From assembly GCA_034406715.1 (NCBI GenBank), contig CP137871.1, positions 1,054,001 through 1,118,000 of the forward strand: DNA of 64,000 nucleotides, in the 5' to 3' direction. This document shows, piece by piece, positions 45,111 to 57,100 of this stretch; positions within the stretch are counted from its first letter, which is position 1; the number at the start of each line of letters is the position of its first letter. Below the pieces are notes generated by a model. It ran no database searches. It was not told the DNA's origin and saw nothing but the letters and a program-made list of their open reading frames with translations. The position numbers and the translations under genes are program-made. Source of the DNA: Rhodotorula mucilaginosa (lineage: Eukaryota > Basidiomycota > Microbotryomycetes > Sporidiobolales > Sporidiobolaceae).

Positions 45111-48100
45111 CTACCCGCCGAGAGGCGGTAGCGAAGCCCTGCACACGGGACAGATCGACCGCACCATGACCCACTGTTCGAGGCATTCGGTGTGCACAAG
45201 GTGCGCACACGGCGTGACCGCGAACGCCATACGGACTTGGTCCTGTTCGCCGGCCGCTTGCTCCTCTTTGGTCGGGAAGACGTGCACGCCCGTGAGGCAG
45301 ATCGGACAATCCGGTTCCGCCGCTTCTCCTCCTCCTCCTCCTTCTTTGCCGTGAGATTCGAGATCGCGAGTGTTCTGCAAATCGGCGAGGAGCGCAGGCG
45401 GGAGAGACCGAGGGTGGTAATCCCACGAGGAGAGAGTCGGCAGGTCGAGCCACTTTGCGACCTTTCGCGGGAGAAAGAAGCGCGCCCCGCCCGCTCCGAC
45501 GGTGGACAGGCGCATCAAGAGTCGGCTCCGCTGATGTTGGGGTGAGGCGAGGCGGGATTGCAGGACGAGGATCGTCGCTTGACTGAAGTAGTACGCGGCG
45601 AGGTACCAAATCTTGGCTGCGGGACGAGTATGTTTTCCGAAAATCAGTTCCCGAAATTCGCGAAGGCAGAGAGTGCCCAGGGCTAGGGCAGAAACGTACG
45701 GGTCGTTGGGACGAGCAGGCAGTTGCCTTCGTACGCCCAAAAGTACAGCGGCGGACCGATCCGCGCGAGCGTCATGCCGACGACGTACTCGTCCGCAAGA
45801 GACTGGCGCGCCGTACCGCGCCAAACGTTCAAGAAGATCTGAGGGACTGTTGTCGCGAAGAGTGATGCAGTCAGAGTGCGGTCTAGCAGCAGCGGGTGGA
45901 GCAAAAGACCCGTCTCAGGGGGGGACTCACTCCAGTTGGAGTAGATCACCCAAAGGATGAAGGCAGTCCAGCCGTGCCAGTTGATGAGGTACAGCGCGAA
46001 ACCTCCGACCAACGTCACAGCGAGAACTGCATTACCTCACGCCCACCCCCGCCAGAGCAAATCAGCAACGCATCGAACCGAGTCGGGCCAATCATAATTC
46101 GTCGCCCACGCGCGCGCACCTTTTCGAGTCCGCCTCAGGGTCCACCCGTTCGCCCTTCTCCTCAGCCATTCCGGCATGGTCGCCATCGCGCCCCCTTCCA
46201 TCGCGCTGTTCTCCAGAGTGACTCCTTCGGACGAGCCGCCGGCAGCAGCTGAAGGCGTTGCGGGTGCGGGTGTGGGTGCGTTCGGAACGGCTCGATCGGG
46301 CGTAGCTTCGCGGATCATGGCAATGTAGCGGGTACCGAAAAGGAGCGAAGAGAGGAGGGACATGAAAGCGGCGGCGAGGAGCGACAGAGAAGCGCGAGAG
46401 TCTGTTTTCGTTTGTTTGTTCGTTTGTTTCGCATTCCCGGATTTGCGCAGGTCAGCTGGGTTCAGCAGTTCGATCCGAGAACGGACGAGGGGGGAGACAG
46501 AGAGAGAGAGACAGAGGAAACCACGAGGGCCCGAAAGCAAAAACGCACCAAAGACGACTCCGAGGGTCAACAGCGTCACAAAAGTATAGGCGTCGACAAA
46601 GAGCATGCCGATGATCCCGTAATGCGAAACGTTGGCGATCGTGCCCGGTCGGTCCTGGACCCGCTCGAGTTGCCTCACCTGCAACAACAAGATGACCGCT
46701 TCGACCGCGACGAGCCACGCGCCCGACACGGTCGCGGCGTTCCACAATTGCTGCGTCGGGTGGAGTTTTGCGTTCGGGACGGAGAGGACGAGGCCGCAGT
46801 TGGGGGAGGCGAGGATCGCAGAGAGGGTTGAAGACGGGGGGTCGACAATGTCGGCTCCGGTGGGATGGAACAGGTTCGAGTACCATTCGGCGTAGAGGGA
46901 AGGGGTGTACGAATCGGGCAGGGGGGACAAGGCTCCGTACAGGGTGAAGATGCACCGCGGTACGATCTCGACTTCTTCCTCGTCCCCTGTTGACGGTTCG
47001 CCGCCTCCTCCCGGTGACGGTGGTGGTGCCGGAGGCGGTTCCACCTCGTCCGCGTCCGCCAAGCGTTTCACGTCCCGCTCGAGGCGGTAATCGTACTCGC
47101 GGAGCATCGCATGGCCGATCGCGACCGCCGTCAAGTTCGGAGATGCGAACGAGGATGGGTCACCAGCCGAAGTGGATGATTTGAGCGGGAGGGAGATGGT
47201 CTCGACGATGCGGGCGTGGGCGAATTCGGGAGTCGCGTAGCCAAAGATGCGACCGCTGTCGAGGAAGCTGTTTCCCTGATCCAAGTCAGCGTACATGTTC
47301 AGGCGGCTCAAGCATCTCCCCATCTCGGCGGGGAATGGGAGAGACGAAAGGAAGAGCGGGCACGCTGGTTCGCACACGGACTTACTGGACTGCCTCGACA
47401 TCCAACTCTGTCACCTCGTCCTCGCCCGACCCGGGACTCAATCTCGACGGCGCATGCAACGTCAACTTGCCTCCGACGTACACGACCGGTCCCAACTTTT
47501 CCCACTCTTGCCACCCGTTGATCGACGAACGGTCCTTGACGCGAAGTACGTGTCCGTCCTCATCCTCGCCGCTGGAGTGACGCAAGACGGGACCGGTCGC
47601 TGAAGTTTGGAGCGAACGGAGGTTGAAAGTCGCGTGGTGGGTCTCGGTTCTTTTTGAGGCCGACGACATCGGTGAGGAGTTGTCGAGCCAGGGAAAAGTG
47701 CCGCGTTGGAGGGTACGGTTATAGACCACGACGTTGGATCCGGGAGCGGTTGTCGGTGCGGACGTGGTCTCGTTGGCAGTGTCGGACTGTCGGCGAATGA
47801 GCAGGACCGGCTGTTCCGCGAGCGCTTGCGCGACCTCGACGCCGTCGCCGCCCTCCTCCTCCTCTGGCGCAGATGCCGGTGCAGCAGCTGGAGGTGGCAC
47901 GGGGCGCGTCTCTTCGGTCCAGGTTTCGTTCAGTCCGAGGTCGGCATAGGTGAACGGGAGGGGTTCCCAGTGACCTTTGGCGAATCCGGTCAGGTTCTGG
48001 AGGTACAAGTGGTGCGGCTCTGCGCGCGCCGCAAAGAGATCGGTGACGAGGGCGTGAACGGGGGCGAGTTCTGGGTCCGTGTCGGGCACAAAGGGCATGA

Positions 48101-48532
48101 CTTTGTATGCTCGAGGAGCGGCGTCGGTCTCGTTCGAGGTGGCGGTCGGGGGTGAAGTTCCGTTTGCGACTTGAGGGTAGTACTTTGACTCGAGGTAGGG
48201 GTTGGTCGAGTTGTCTAGTCCGAGCCAGCGTGCGATGCCTTGGCGCCTCGCTTCGCGTAGCAAGAGCTGCGACTGGTGAGAGTCGTACGCGGCCGAGGAA
48301 GAGGAGGACGACGAGGCGGAGCGGATGAGGGTGCCGGTCTGGGCCTGGTTCTGGTTCATGAGGTAGATCAGGAGCGACAAGAAGAGCTGCGTGTGTGCGC
48401 GTTAGTTGGCTATGGTGGCTGGGTTCGGGAGAGATGGAATGGGGAGCGCACAAAGTAGGAGAGCGAGGGCCGCTGCTGCTGCTGGATGACGACTCGCTGC
48501 TGCGGTTGCCCGCCCGGTCCTGGCAGATCCAT
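45111..48532 (-). CDS. TUL1: Golgi/vacuolar transmembrane RING ubiquitin ligase Tul1/Dsc1
   Basis: The E3 subunit of the Dsc/Tul1 membrane complex, which ubiquitinates membrane proteins of Golgi, endosome and vacuole for ESCRT sorting or extraction. Exon 1 (48532-48452) encodes MDLPGPGGQPQQRVVIQQQQ. It splices to LFLSLLIYLMNQNQAQTG, an N-terminal membrane anchor. The large lumenal region contains NSTN and NLTG glycosylation sequons and PHHLYLQNLTGFAKGHWEPL, a Tul1-family block. Multiple membrane segments follow (AWLVAVEAVILLLQV, IIGMLFVDAYTFVTLLTLGV, VTLVGGFALYLINWHGWTAF). The C-terminal RING has CPICLTGVHVFP, then CAHLVHTECLEQWVMVRSIC and PVC, with the chain ending SLPPLGG at TAG 45113-45111. 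This RING at the extreme C-terminus is typical of Tul1. It is divergent from the GRAM-domain gene across 175 bp. Confidence 0.88.
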
Positions 48533-48707
48533 CGCATCCGATCCGGCACTCTACTCTACAGTCTTGCAAGAGAGGAGCGTGGTGCGTGGTGGAGCCGCCG
48601 CGTTTCGGAGCCGACAGCTTCTCGTTCCGCGCCGACTCGTCCTCCTCCTTTCTCGACGTACGCTGGACTAGACTGTGCGAGTCGGGCGGGGCGGATCTGG
48701 AGGGGAA
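48533..48707. promoter_or_regulatory. Bidirectional promoter between TUL1 and the GRAM-domain gene
   Basis: The 175 bp between two outward-facing start codons must contain both promoters. No clear TATA box was seen; the stretch contains several short CCTCCTC and GGAGGA tracts. Confidence 0.4.
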
Positions 48708-51584
48708 ATGGATCAGTTCCCACCGCCGCCACCACGGCATCCGCGGTCAGCCTTCGCGTCGTCGGCGTCGATCGACTTTCCGACGATGTCATCACCACCA
48801 ACAGCACCAGACAGCGACAGCGACGCCCAGCTGGCTAAAGCTCTCGCCCAGCTCGAAGCTGAGCAGTCACCCGAGCCCTCGCCCCCTTCGCCTTCGCCGC
48901 CCCCCTTGCCGCCCCCGCCCATCCGGACTCGCCGCTCCTCCCAGTCCTCGTCGTCGTCCCCGCTGGACCGCAGACTCCAACACTTGCAAGACATCGAGAT
49001 CGCCCAACTGCTAGACCGAGTCGGTCACCGCTTGACCGACGTCCGCATCGCTCAAGCCGTCGACGTCCGACTCGCAGTCGAGTACCCCACCACAGAAACC
49101 TTCACCAACCCGACCACCGGCAGGGTCGATTGGTTAGGATACGTCGTCGCCTACACGTCCTGCCTCGTTGCCGACCTCGTCCCGACTTCGCTCCTCGAAG
49201 AAAACCCCACCACCACTGCAGCAGACCGGGACTTTTCGCTCACCGACCTGCGCGACCAACTCGAACGGTTCTATGTCCTCTGCCCGCCTCCCATCTGGCA
49301 ACGCCTCGTCCTCTCGCACCTCGCCTCCCTCTGGAGATGGGACGACCCCACCCGCACCGCAGCCTGCTTCGGCGCCTACCTCCTCCTGTGGTGGTACGAC
49401 CTCTTGCTCCTCGCCCCCTGCGTCGCCCTCGCCGCCCTCGTCATCAAAGCGAGCGTCTTCTTCCCCCCCTCGGTCGAGCAACTCGTCCGACTCGCAGAGG
49501 ACCGCAACGCCCGCTCGAGGGACGCGCGCGTTTTGGGCAAACAGCTGAAAGCTTCGAGCTTGTTTGGATACGCGGGACAAGGGGTCAAAGGGATTTGGAG
49601 CGACTTGAGAGCGCGCATGAGGGACGTCGAGCGGGCCGAGGGAGAACAAGTCATTGCGGAGGATGGCCAACTCTTGGACGAGGAGCGCTCTCGATCCGCC
49701 ATGGCCGCCTCTGCGCAGACTCCCAAATCGGCCCTCGGGCACCTCGTCGCCTCTGCCGCCGTCCTATCCACCTCGACTGCAGCTCCTTCCTCCACTCCCA
49801 CCTTCGCTCCGAGATCCGCCGGAACTGGATCCGAGGACCAGCAAGAGGAGCAGAAAGAAGAGCTTCGAGATCCGGCGCGGCGCGGACCGGGCGGGAAAGA
49901 AGGCGACGGGGACGTCTCGCTTTATCGCTTGCTGAGGAACTTGACGGCGACGTTTGGGCCGAACGCGATCCTGTGGCTCGGCGAGCTGAACGACCTCGGC
50001 GAGAGGATCAAAAAGTGCGTTCCTCTCGCACACACAAGAAGTTCCCCCCGACCAGTGGGTGACTGACCGCAGAGTGGTGCTCCCTCCTCCCTCGCGCACC
50101 CCACCCCCCCACGCAGTATCATAATCCATCCGGAACATCCCTCGGTGCGGTACATCGCCCTCCGCCTGCTCGCCATCTGCGCCGCCCTCGCCGTCACGCC
50201 CATCTCGCTTGTCTACAAGGCCCTGTGGCTCTACCTGGGCATCGATTTCTTCATCATGTGGAAAATCAGGTCGCTGTACCCGGAATGGCGAGGCGTCACC
50301 TTGCCGCATCGGTGAGCTGCCTGCCGGGTGTCTTTTCTCCGCCACCCCCGGGGGAAAACAACACACTCGAAGGGCACGGTCGCTGATTCCCGGTTCCTAC
50401 CTTAGGTGGCTACTGCTCGGTGCACCTAACGACGTGCAATACGCGCTCTACGCGCTCCGCCAACGTCAACTCACCGGGAACCCGATCCGCGGTACCAAAA
50501 CACTCAAGCGAACAGCTCGTCGCCGCCAAAACAACACCAAAGCGTCTCGAGGCGTCCGCGGTGGCGGCGACTTGCAAAATGATGAGGATGATGATGGCGA
50601 CAGTGATGGAAGTTTGGCTACGGTGCTGGAGGGCGCTTCAGGGACGAGGAGTGGCGGGGGAGGAGGAGGAGGAGGAGGAGAAGGAGGAGAAGGTGGAGGA
50701 GGTGGCAAGATGGACAAGACCAAAACGAGAGTGAGGGCTCTCAGTAACGCGGTCGCGACGGTGCTGGACGAGGCGGACACCAAGTACCGGAGCAGGCGAT
50801 CGAGTGACTTTTTTGCCGCGCCGTCGGCATCGTCGTCGTCGTCGGTGGGAGGAGAGGCTATCACCTCGGATTTGAGGCCGCCGCCGCCGCCGCCAGGGGG
50901 CCATGGTGGCAAACCCGAAGCCAGTGAGTCTTCTTGGGTTACCACACATGATCCGGAACTCGCTTCTTTGCTTCTCTGGGTGCAAAGATGGATGGACCGA
51001 CTACTGATCTGGACCTTTGCATGATCACTCTCGCGAAGGTTACTTTGCCCTGTACGCGTCGAAACCTGGCTCGCTCTGCTTCTACTCGGACCGGTTCACG
51101 TTCCTGCCCGCGCGGCATCTCGCCTCCCTTGGGCGACTTGGCTCTCGCTTCTACTCCAGCAGCCGGACACCTACCGCCGCCGAGGGCGAGGATCCCCTCA
51201 TCGGCGACGGCGACGGCGACGAGCAGGACGACGATGCTTCGCTCGCCGAATCGACGTCGTCGAGGCGGACGTTCAGGAGTACGATCTCGTCCGTGTTGGC
51301 GGAAGGTGGCGAGGTTGCCGTCTTGTATGAGCAGATCGAAGGCGTCAGCAAACATACCAAGCTGAGGGCGTTTGAAGGCCTCGGCATCACGACAAAAGAT
51401 GGTCGAGTGAGTCGAAAGTATCCTCTCCTCTCGTCTCGTTGAAAGAGCGGTGCCGGATCTTGGGAGCTGACATGTTCTTGCGTCCGAACCGAGATAGACG
51501 TTCAATTTTCGGAACGTCTCGCGCCGAGACGAAGCTTTCAATAAGCTCCTCTCGTTCACTGCGGCCAAATGGAAACAGCAATAG
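48708..51584 (+). CDS. Multipass membrane protein with C-terminal GRAM/PH-like domain (DUF3292/GRAMD4-like)
   Basis: Not a characterised gene. The start is ATG 48708 (MDQFPPPPPRHPRSAF). Residues 1-90 are disordered. A conserved helical section follows (LDRRLQHLQDIEIAQLLDRV, DLRDQLERFYVLCPPPIWQR), then hydrophobic segments FGAYLLLWWYDLLLLAPCVA and ALAALVIKASVFF. After the first intron (donor at about 50017) comes a second membrane block, IALRLLAICAALAVTPISLV, with DFFIMWKIRSLYPEWRGVTL and WLLLGAPNDVQYALYALRQR. A Gly/Asp-rich linker (50570-50710) leads to a GRAM-like domain: GYFALYASKPGSLCFYSDRF, VAVLYEQIEGVSKHTKLRAF and TFNFRNVSRRDEAFNKLLSF, ending KWKQQ with TAG at 51582-51584. A membrane-contact or lipid-sensing role is suggested by the domain type only. 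The family label is from memory of such motifs and needs a profile search. Confidence 0.62.
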
Positions 51585-51605
51585 ATGCATGCATCCTTGT
51601 AGCTT

Positions 51606-53671
51606 TCACAACCCTGTCACACCTTGTATCCGCCACTTGTGCCCACCGCTTGTCGTCTTGTCGGAGATGCGGCACGCAAGGACGCTATCGGGGACGGAAG
51701 AGTCCGCGCGATCAGTGCATGTTCTTCGCTCGGAGAGGGCGTGAACGGTCAGGTAGCTTACTGAGGCCCAGGCTCCAGTCCTCTGACGATTTCGAAGAGC
51801 CTGTGTGCAAGAAGTTTCGATGTCAGTTCGACGTGCGCGAGGGCCGCGCCGCCGCTGCACAGAGCCAGACTCACTCGCCACTCGGAGCTGCTTTCCAAGG
51901 CCAGTGCGAGTTGACCGCAAAAGTCCGCCCTTCCGGCTTCCCGTCGCTGTCCTCGATCCAACAAGTCGCCATTCCGGGCGCCTCGCGCTTCCTCACCTCG
52001 GCATCGCCGCTCCGTTCTTCCGGAGTGCTCTGTCCATTGGTCGCCCACAAGATCACGCCGACGTTGCGGCCGTGAACGGCGATGCGGATCTCGGCTCCGG
52101 GAGTCGAAGACGACCACGCTTTCTTGCCGTTCCATTCGATGAGCGAGAACTCGTTCGAGTGCGAGAGCGTCGTGAGCGGGTCGTGGCTGTAGACCATTCG
52201 GCAGGACGAGTTGGGCGGATGGACAGGTACCGGATTCCGCCACTGTATGTTTTGCTCGTGATCAGTTGGGAAAGCCTGAAAGCGAGGAAGGCGGTTTTAC
52301 GGACCGAACTCATGACGTGCAGCGGTGGTATACGTCCTAGATCGGACCCGTCGGGCCAGGGCCCCGTCCTCAGGATCTCTGCTGTAGACAACGCCGCTCT
52401 GCGCTGCTGTTCGCACATCTCTTTGCGGACGAAGAGCGAGACGACGTCGCCGAGCGCGATGTGCACCGGATCAGATATGTGCCTCTGCGCGGGAATGCAG
52501 CTCAGTCGGTCCGGGGGCCCTGTGCAGGCTGATGTCATATGAGCTCACATAGTCTGTATTCGGTCCGGCATGTCCGAAGACGAGTTCCGCATCGCGTCGG
52601 TGATGCTGCACGTGAGGAAGGAGGAAATTTCGGATCCTGGGTTTCCCGCGTCAGCGACGCGAGATCCGAGGCAGCCTCGTCGGGAAAGTGTGATTATCCT
52701 CACCCGATCACGGGCACGTCGAAGTACTGACTAACCAGCAGACTCGACAGCGTTCCGCGAGCCAAATCGTCGAACATGACTTGGAAAACGGACACGCGAA
52801 TGACTGCCGGTTCGTGCGGCTGATCGAGGAGGGACCGCATCAGGTTATCGTCGTGAATCATCGTTTCGGCCGTACTGTGAACAGATTGGATCTTAGTCGT
52901 GCAAACGCTGGATGCTAGTGTTCGGTGAGACGGTGGTTACTGACGGGTCATTGTTAATGTCGACTTCGACGAGGTACAGGTCGATAGGCGCCTCTCGTGG
53001 CATGAACTCTTGGTGGCAGTATGAGAGAAACTGTGCGGGGAGTCATGAGTAGGCCACACGGACGGTCGCCGAAAAAAGAAAGACCGTACGTGACTGTTGA
53101 CGCCCCCGGCTGCTCCGACATGCATGCGAGCGTTCGGGAAGAGGGTTTGAAAATCGGAAAAGAAATGCTCATGCCATCGCGGACTTCCAGGGGCCAATCC
53201 GTGCCCGGCCGTCACGCTGGCGCCAAGCACGCCGACGTTGATGGCGTGTCCTTGCGACCCGCGAGCGAGTATCTTGCGCAACCGCGCACCCGAGCCCTCG
53301 TAAGCTCTGGACAGCCGGATGTTGTCGAGCCCATACTCGCACATGCGATGATCCGGCGAGTGGTGGCACAGCTCGCAGGACGTTGTCGTTATGTCGAAAT
53401 CCGATGGTGAGCATTTCGTCTTTTCGGATCGATTCAAGCGCGAGAGAGCGAATGACCGACGGTTGGCGGCGTTGCGTTCCCCGTGCAGAAGAAACTGATA
53501 GTAAGCTGCTACCGCGCCGATTGCCATCAACCACGCCAGTGTGCGTGCGGAAGGCAGTATCGCCCGCCATCGTCGGGCTCTTGCGCCGAACGCGCCGTTC
53601 GCCGGCAGTGCATTCGAGTCTACCGAAGCGCGCCGGCTCCGAGCAAGGTGTGAGCTTAGGCCCAGCAGCAT
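51606..53671 (-). CDS. Type II membrane SGNH/GDSL-like hydrolase, possibly acting on cell-surface glycans
   Basis: Start ATG 53671-53669 (MLLGLSSHLARSRRASVD). A signal-anchor, TLAWLMAIGAVAAYYQFLLH, gives an N-in, C-lumenal layout. After CELCHHSPDHRMCEYGLDNI comes NVGVLGASVTAGHG, a GxSxTxG variant of SGNH block I, then PNARMHVGAAGGVNS and DLYLVEVDINND. A later exon carries RHISDPVHIALGDVVSLFVR, whose D-x-x-H matches SGNH block V. The C-terminal half (MVYSHDPLTTLSHSNEFSLI, VILWATNGQSTPEERSG, GELFEIVRGLEPGP) looks like a beta-rich accessory domain. I place a last intron after GLEPGP (CA|GTAAGC). Splicing to 51649 adds HVLACRISDKTTSGGHKWRI and ends at 51606; otherwise the chain would stop at 51758. 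Basidiomycete surface-polysaccharide modification is a plausible role but unproven. The gene ends 21 bp from its convergent neighbour. Confidence 0.65.
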
Positions 53672-54126
53672 ACGTTGTCACCGCGTGCTTCCGTAGATCG
53701 GTCTTGAAGAGTAGCTGCTGGCAGGGGAAGCGGTGGCAGAGGAAGCAGTTGCACAGCGTAGACGCCGCGCAGGCCTAGCTCTAACACATTGCCACGGCAG
53801 TTTGAGCAATCTCCAGGGTAGTCACTGACCCATGCAAGCCGAAAGAGGATGGCGGGAAATGAAGACGATGAGGCTGCTTCCAGAGTAGCCAGCCACCTTC
53901 GAGCGACCGCTGACAAGGCTTGCTTGGTTGGCCCGAAAGAAGTGCTTAGTGTGTCGTATCTCTGCCGACTGAGCAAGTCACAGGGTGAGCAGGGGCCGGG
54001 AAACGGTGGGCGCCAAGGATCGGAGTGGAAAACATCGACGGCTGGAAGAGAGATTGTCACGAGGGAAACAATCTTTGCAGGGTACTACGAGAAAGGTATA
54101 CAGAGTGATAAAGGAGGTCCTAGAAA
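53672..54126. other. Intergenic region: promoter of the SGNH gene and 3' side of HOF1
   Basis: Both neighbours read leftwards. I see no supported gene; the open frames here lack domains. The right-hand part is the HOF1 3' UTR. Confidence 0.5.
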
Positions 54127-57100
54127 TTAGGGCAGGAGCTGTTTGGGGGAGGGCGTCAGTTGAGAAATCCTCGAGGAAGCCGAGAAGAGGCAGAATCGGG
54201 CTCACCTCGGTAAAGCTGAGTTCAAGCGAGACGGGAACCGCGTGCAAAAACCCGTCAGTAAGTACGCGAGAAAGACGAATAGCGAAGATAGGACGCACTT
54301 GGACGGGAAGAGCTTGCTGGAACCGCTGTCGCCAACACGATTGCCTTGCCACCAGCCGTCGGGCTGCAGGGAGTTGAGGTCAGCACGGGAACATTGGGAA
54401 TGCAAGCGAAGTGCGGGCCTTACATCGGTACCGGTGACGGCGATGACGTCTCCAGTCGAGAAAGAAAACTCCTCGGCAGAAGTCGCGGCGTAATCGAAGA
54501 GGGCGTTGACCTGCAAAAAGGCAATCGTGCGGATTAGTCCACGCCTCCATCGGCGGAATTGCCAGCGGAAATACGCACGTAGAAGAGAATCGGTTGACCG
54601 GTCTCGGTGTATTGACCGGTAGGCGGAGGAGGCGCAGCCTGACCCGCTCGCAAGGAAGCGACCGATTGCGCTCGCGGCATCTGCGGCTGCGAGGGATGCT
54701 GCGAAAGCTGCTGCGCCTGCTGATACTGCAAGGGTGCTTGTTGAACTTGCGGTTGCGACTGCGGCGGCTGCTGCATCGGGAAGGCTTGTTGCGGCGGCGG
54801 CGCCTGCTGCGCCGATGCACCAGACACGCCGGAATGCATCGAAGGCGTACGAGCGACGGCGGCCTGCTGCGCGGACGAAGGGTATGCACCGACGATGGAT
54901 GGAGGACGTCCATAGGTAGGCTGTTGATAAGGCGACTGGGCTGCCGGATAACCGTACGAGGCCGGAGCGGGAGATTGATACGCTGCCTGGGGAGCCGGAG
55001 AGACCTGCTGCTGCGGAGAGGGAGCGGCCTGGAAGTGCTGCGACGGCGCCTGGGAGAGGTACTGGTGAGGCGGCTGTTGATGCTGCTGCTGCTGCTGCTG
55101 CTGCATAGATGGAGGCGCATACCCAGCCGGCGGCGAAACGATCGAGGTCGGTCGAGGAGCTGGAGAGACGGCTCGATACGGCGCCGGAGCAGCTTGTTGC
55201 GCGTGCATCGGGCTCTGAAGGGCTCCAGGATGAGCGTACGGCGATTGCTGCTGTTGTTGCTGAGGCGGCGGAGCATAATGGTTCGCAGGCGACGGCGAAG
55301 CATAAGCGATCGACTGCTGTGGCGACGCGACGCCATAATTTGCTCCGGATTGACCGCCGCCCGGCGAACGTGCTGCCGGCGACGAGGAACGAGCGGGGTT
55401 GGCGCCGACGGCGGGCGAGGAGGGTCGGAGTGAAGGCGGAATGAACGGTTGAGAGGAATTCGCTGGTTGCCCGAGTCCGCGAGAAGGAGATGCAGGTCGC
55501 GTCGAGTACTGACCGACCGGAGGTGGAGACGTCAAGTGTGCCGACGATGACGAGTACGCGTTCGGCTGCGCAGCCGGCGAGTTTGCTGCGATGGCTGATC
55601 CGGCCCGAGAAGGCGGTCTCGCTTGTTGTTGCTGCTGCTGATACGGGATCGATGGGCTACGAGGTCGAGCCTGCGCTTGCGCCGGGACTTGCATCGACGT
55701 CTTGTCCGGCGATGCAGGGCGCGATCGACTCGAGCCAAAGCTGGGTTGGGTTCCATGACCCTGCGGTCGGGTCTGTTGCTGATTCGGCGAAGCAGCAGCG
55801 TTGCGCAGGTCAACCGAAGACCTCGCTCGCGGCGATGCTTGGACCGGCGTACTTTGCAGCACCCGAAGAGCCTTGACGAGAGGATCATTCTCGTCGTCGT
55901 CTTCGACACTCGGCTTGGGTCCAGAGCCATTCCGAGGGGCAGTTCCCTGCGAAAGGTCACCGTACCGCGCCGCCGGCGCTGATTCGCCCAGACCGCCCGC
56001 ACCCGGTGAAGGCGAGACTTGCCGATTCTGGAACGCTCCAGCAGTGGCGTGACCGGGTCGTGCGCTCGGTGATGCTGCAGAAGTGGTGTCGGCCGTCGGA
56101 CGGGCCCGAGCGTTCGCCGAGGGAGAGACAGTGAATCGAGCACTTCCGAGCGACCCTTCCTCGGCGTGAGGGGATGGACGGATAGTTTCCGCGGTCACTT
56201 TCGTCGGCGAAGTCGACGCGCGCGGGACCTGCTCATCATATGCCGGCATCGAGGACCGGTTCGCCGCTCTCGAACTTGGCCGTGCAACATCGATCGGCGT
56301 AGTCGGTTCCGGTTGACTGGGCGCCCGCACCGGCTCCGACGGCGGCATGCTTTGCTGCCGAATCGGCGCAGGCGCTTGACCCATCGCCTTGGCGATGTCG
56401 CCGATCGCGCTTGGAGAATGCTTGACACCCGGGATCCGCGTACTCGAACGGGCGAAGCGCGCGAGCTTGTAGGTCTGCTTCGGAGGCGGTTCCTTCGCCG
56501 CGACGTCGACAAAGGGGATTGGATCCGGAATCGCGTTGCCTGTTCCGTATTGCTGGACGAAGATCCGGACGTCTGTCTTGGGGTCGACCTGCTCCAGCGC
56601 CGTGCGCGTCCGTTCGGCAGACTACGGGCCCACGACGCGAGTCAGCCGTCTCGCTTCGGGACAGCATCAGCGATCGAACACACCTCGTCTTCGTTCATGG
56701 CGAGGGTTGAGAGTCCGTTGGCATAGTCCCACATCCGCGATTTCAGGAACTCGAGCCGTTCCTCCTCTTGATCTTGGACGAGCTGCCAGGCGGACGGACT
56801 TTAGTGCCTCTGTATACAATCCATAAAATAAGAAGTGCTTACGTCACAGAACGACTTCCACGCCATGTTCCAGTTGCTAAGCGAGAGGGAATGCGGCGGT
56901 CATGTCAGGATTGACTCGTAACGGGACGAACAAAATTCGCGAAAACGCACACTGTGGTTTCTTTCAGAACGGTGACGTAATTGCGATAGTCTCGCTCGTT
57001 GACCATGACCGTCTGCTGCGCCTTGTCGAGCTTGATGGTAGCCTGCGGGACGAGATTCCCGTTGTCAGCATCTCTCTCCGACCGTCTCTAGAATGGCTGA

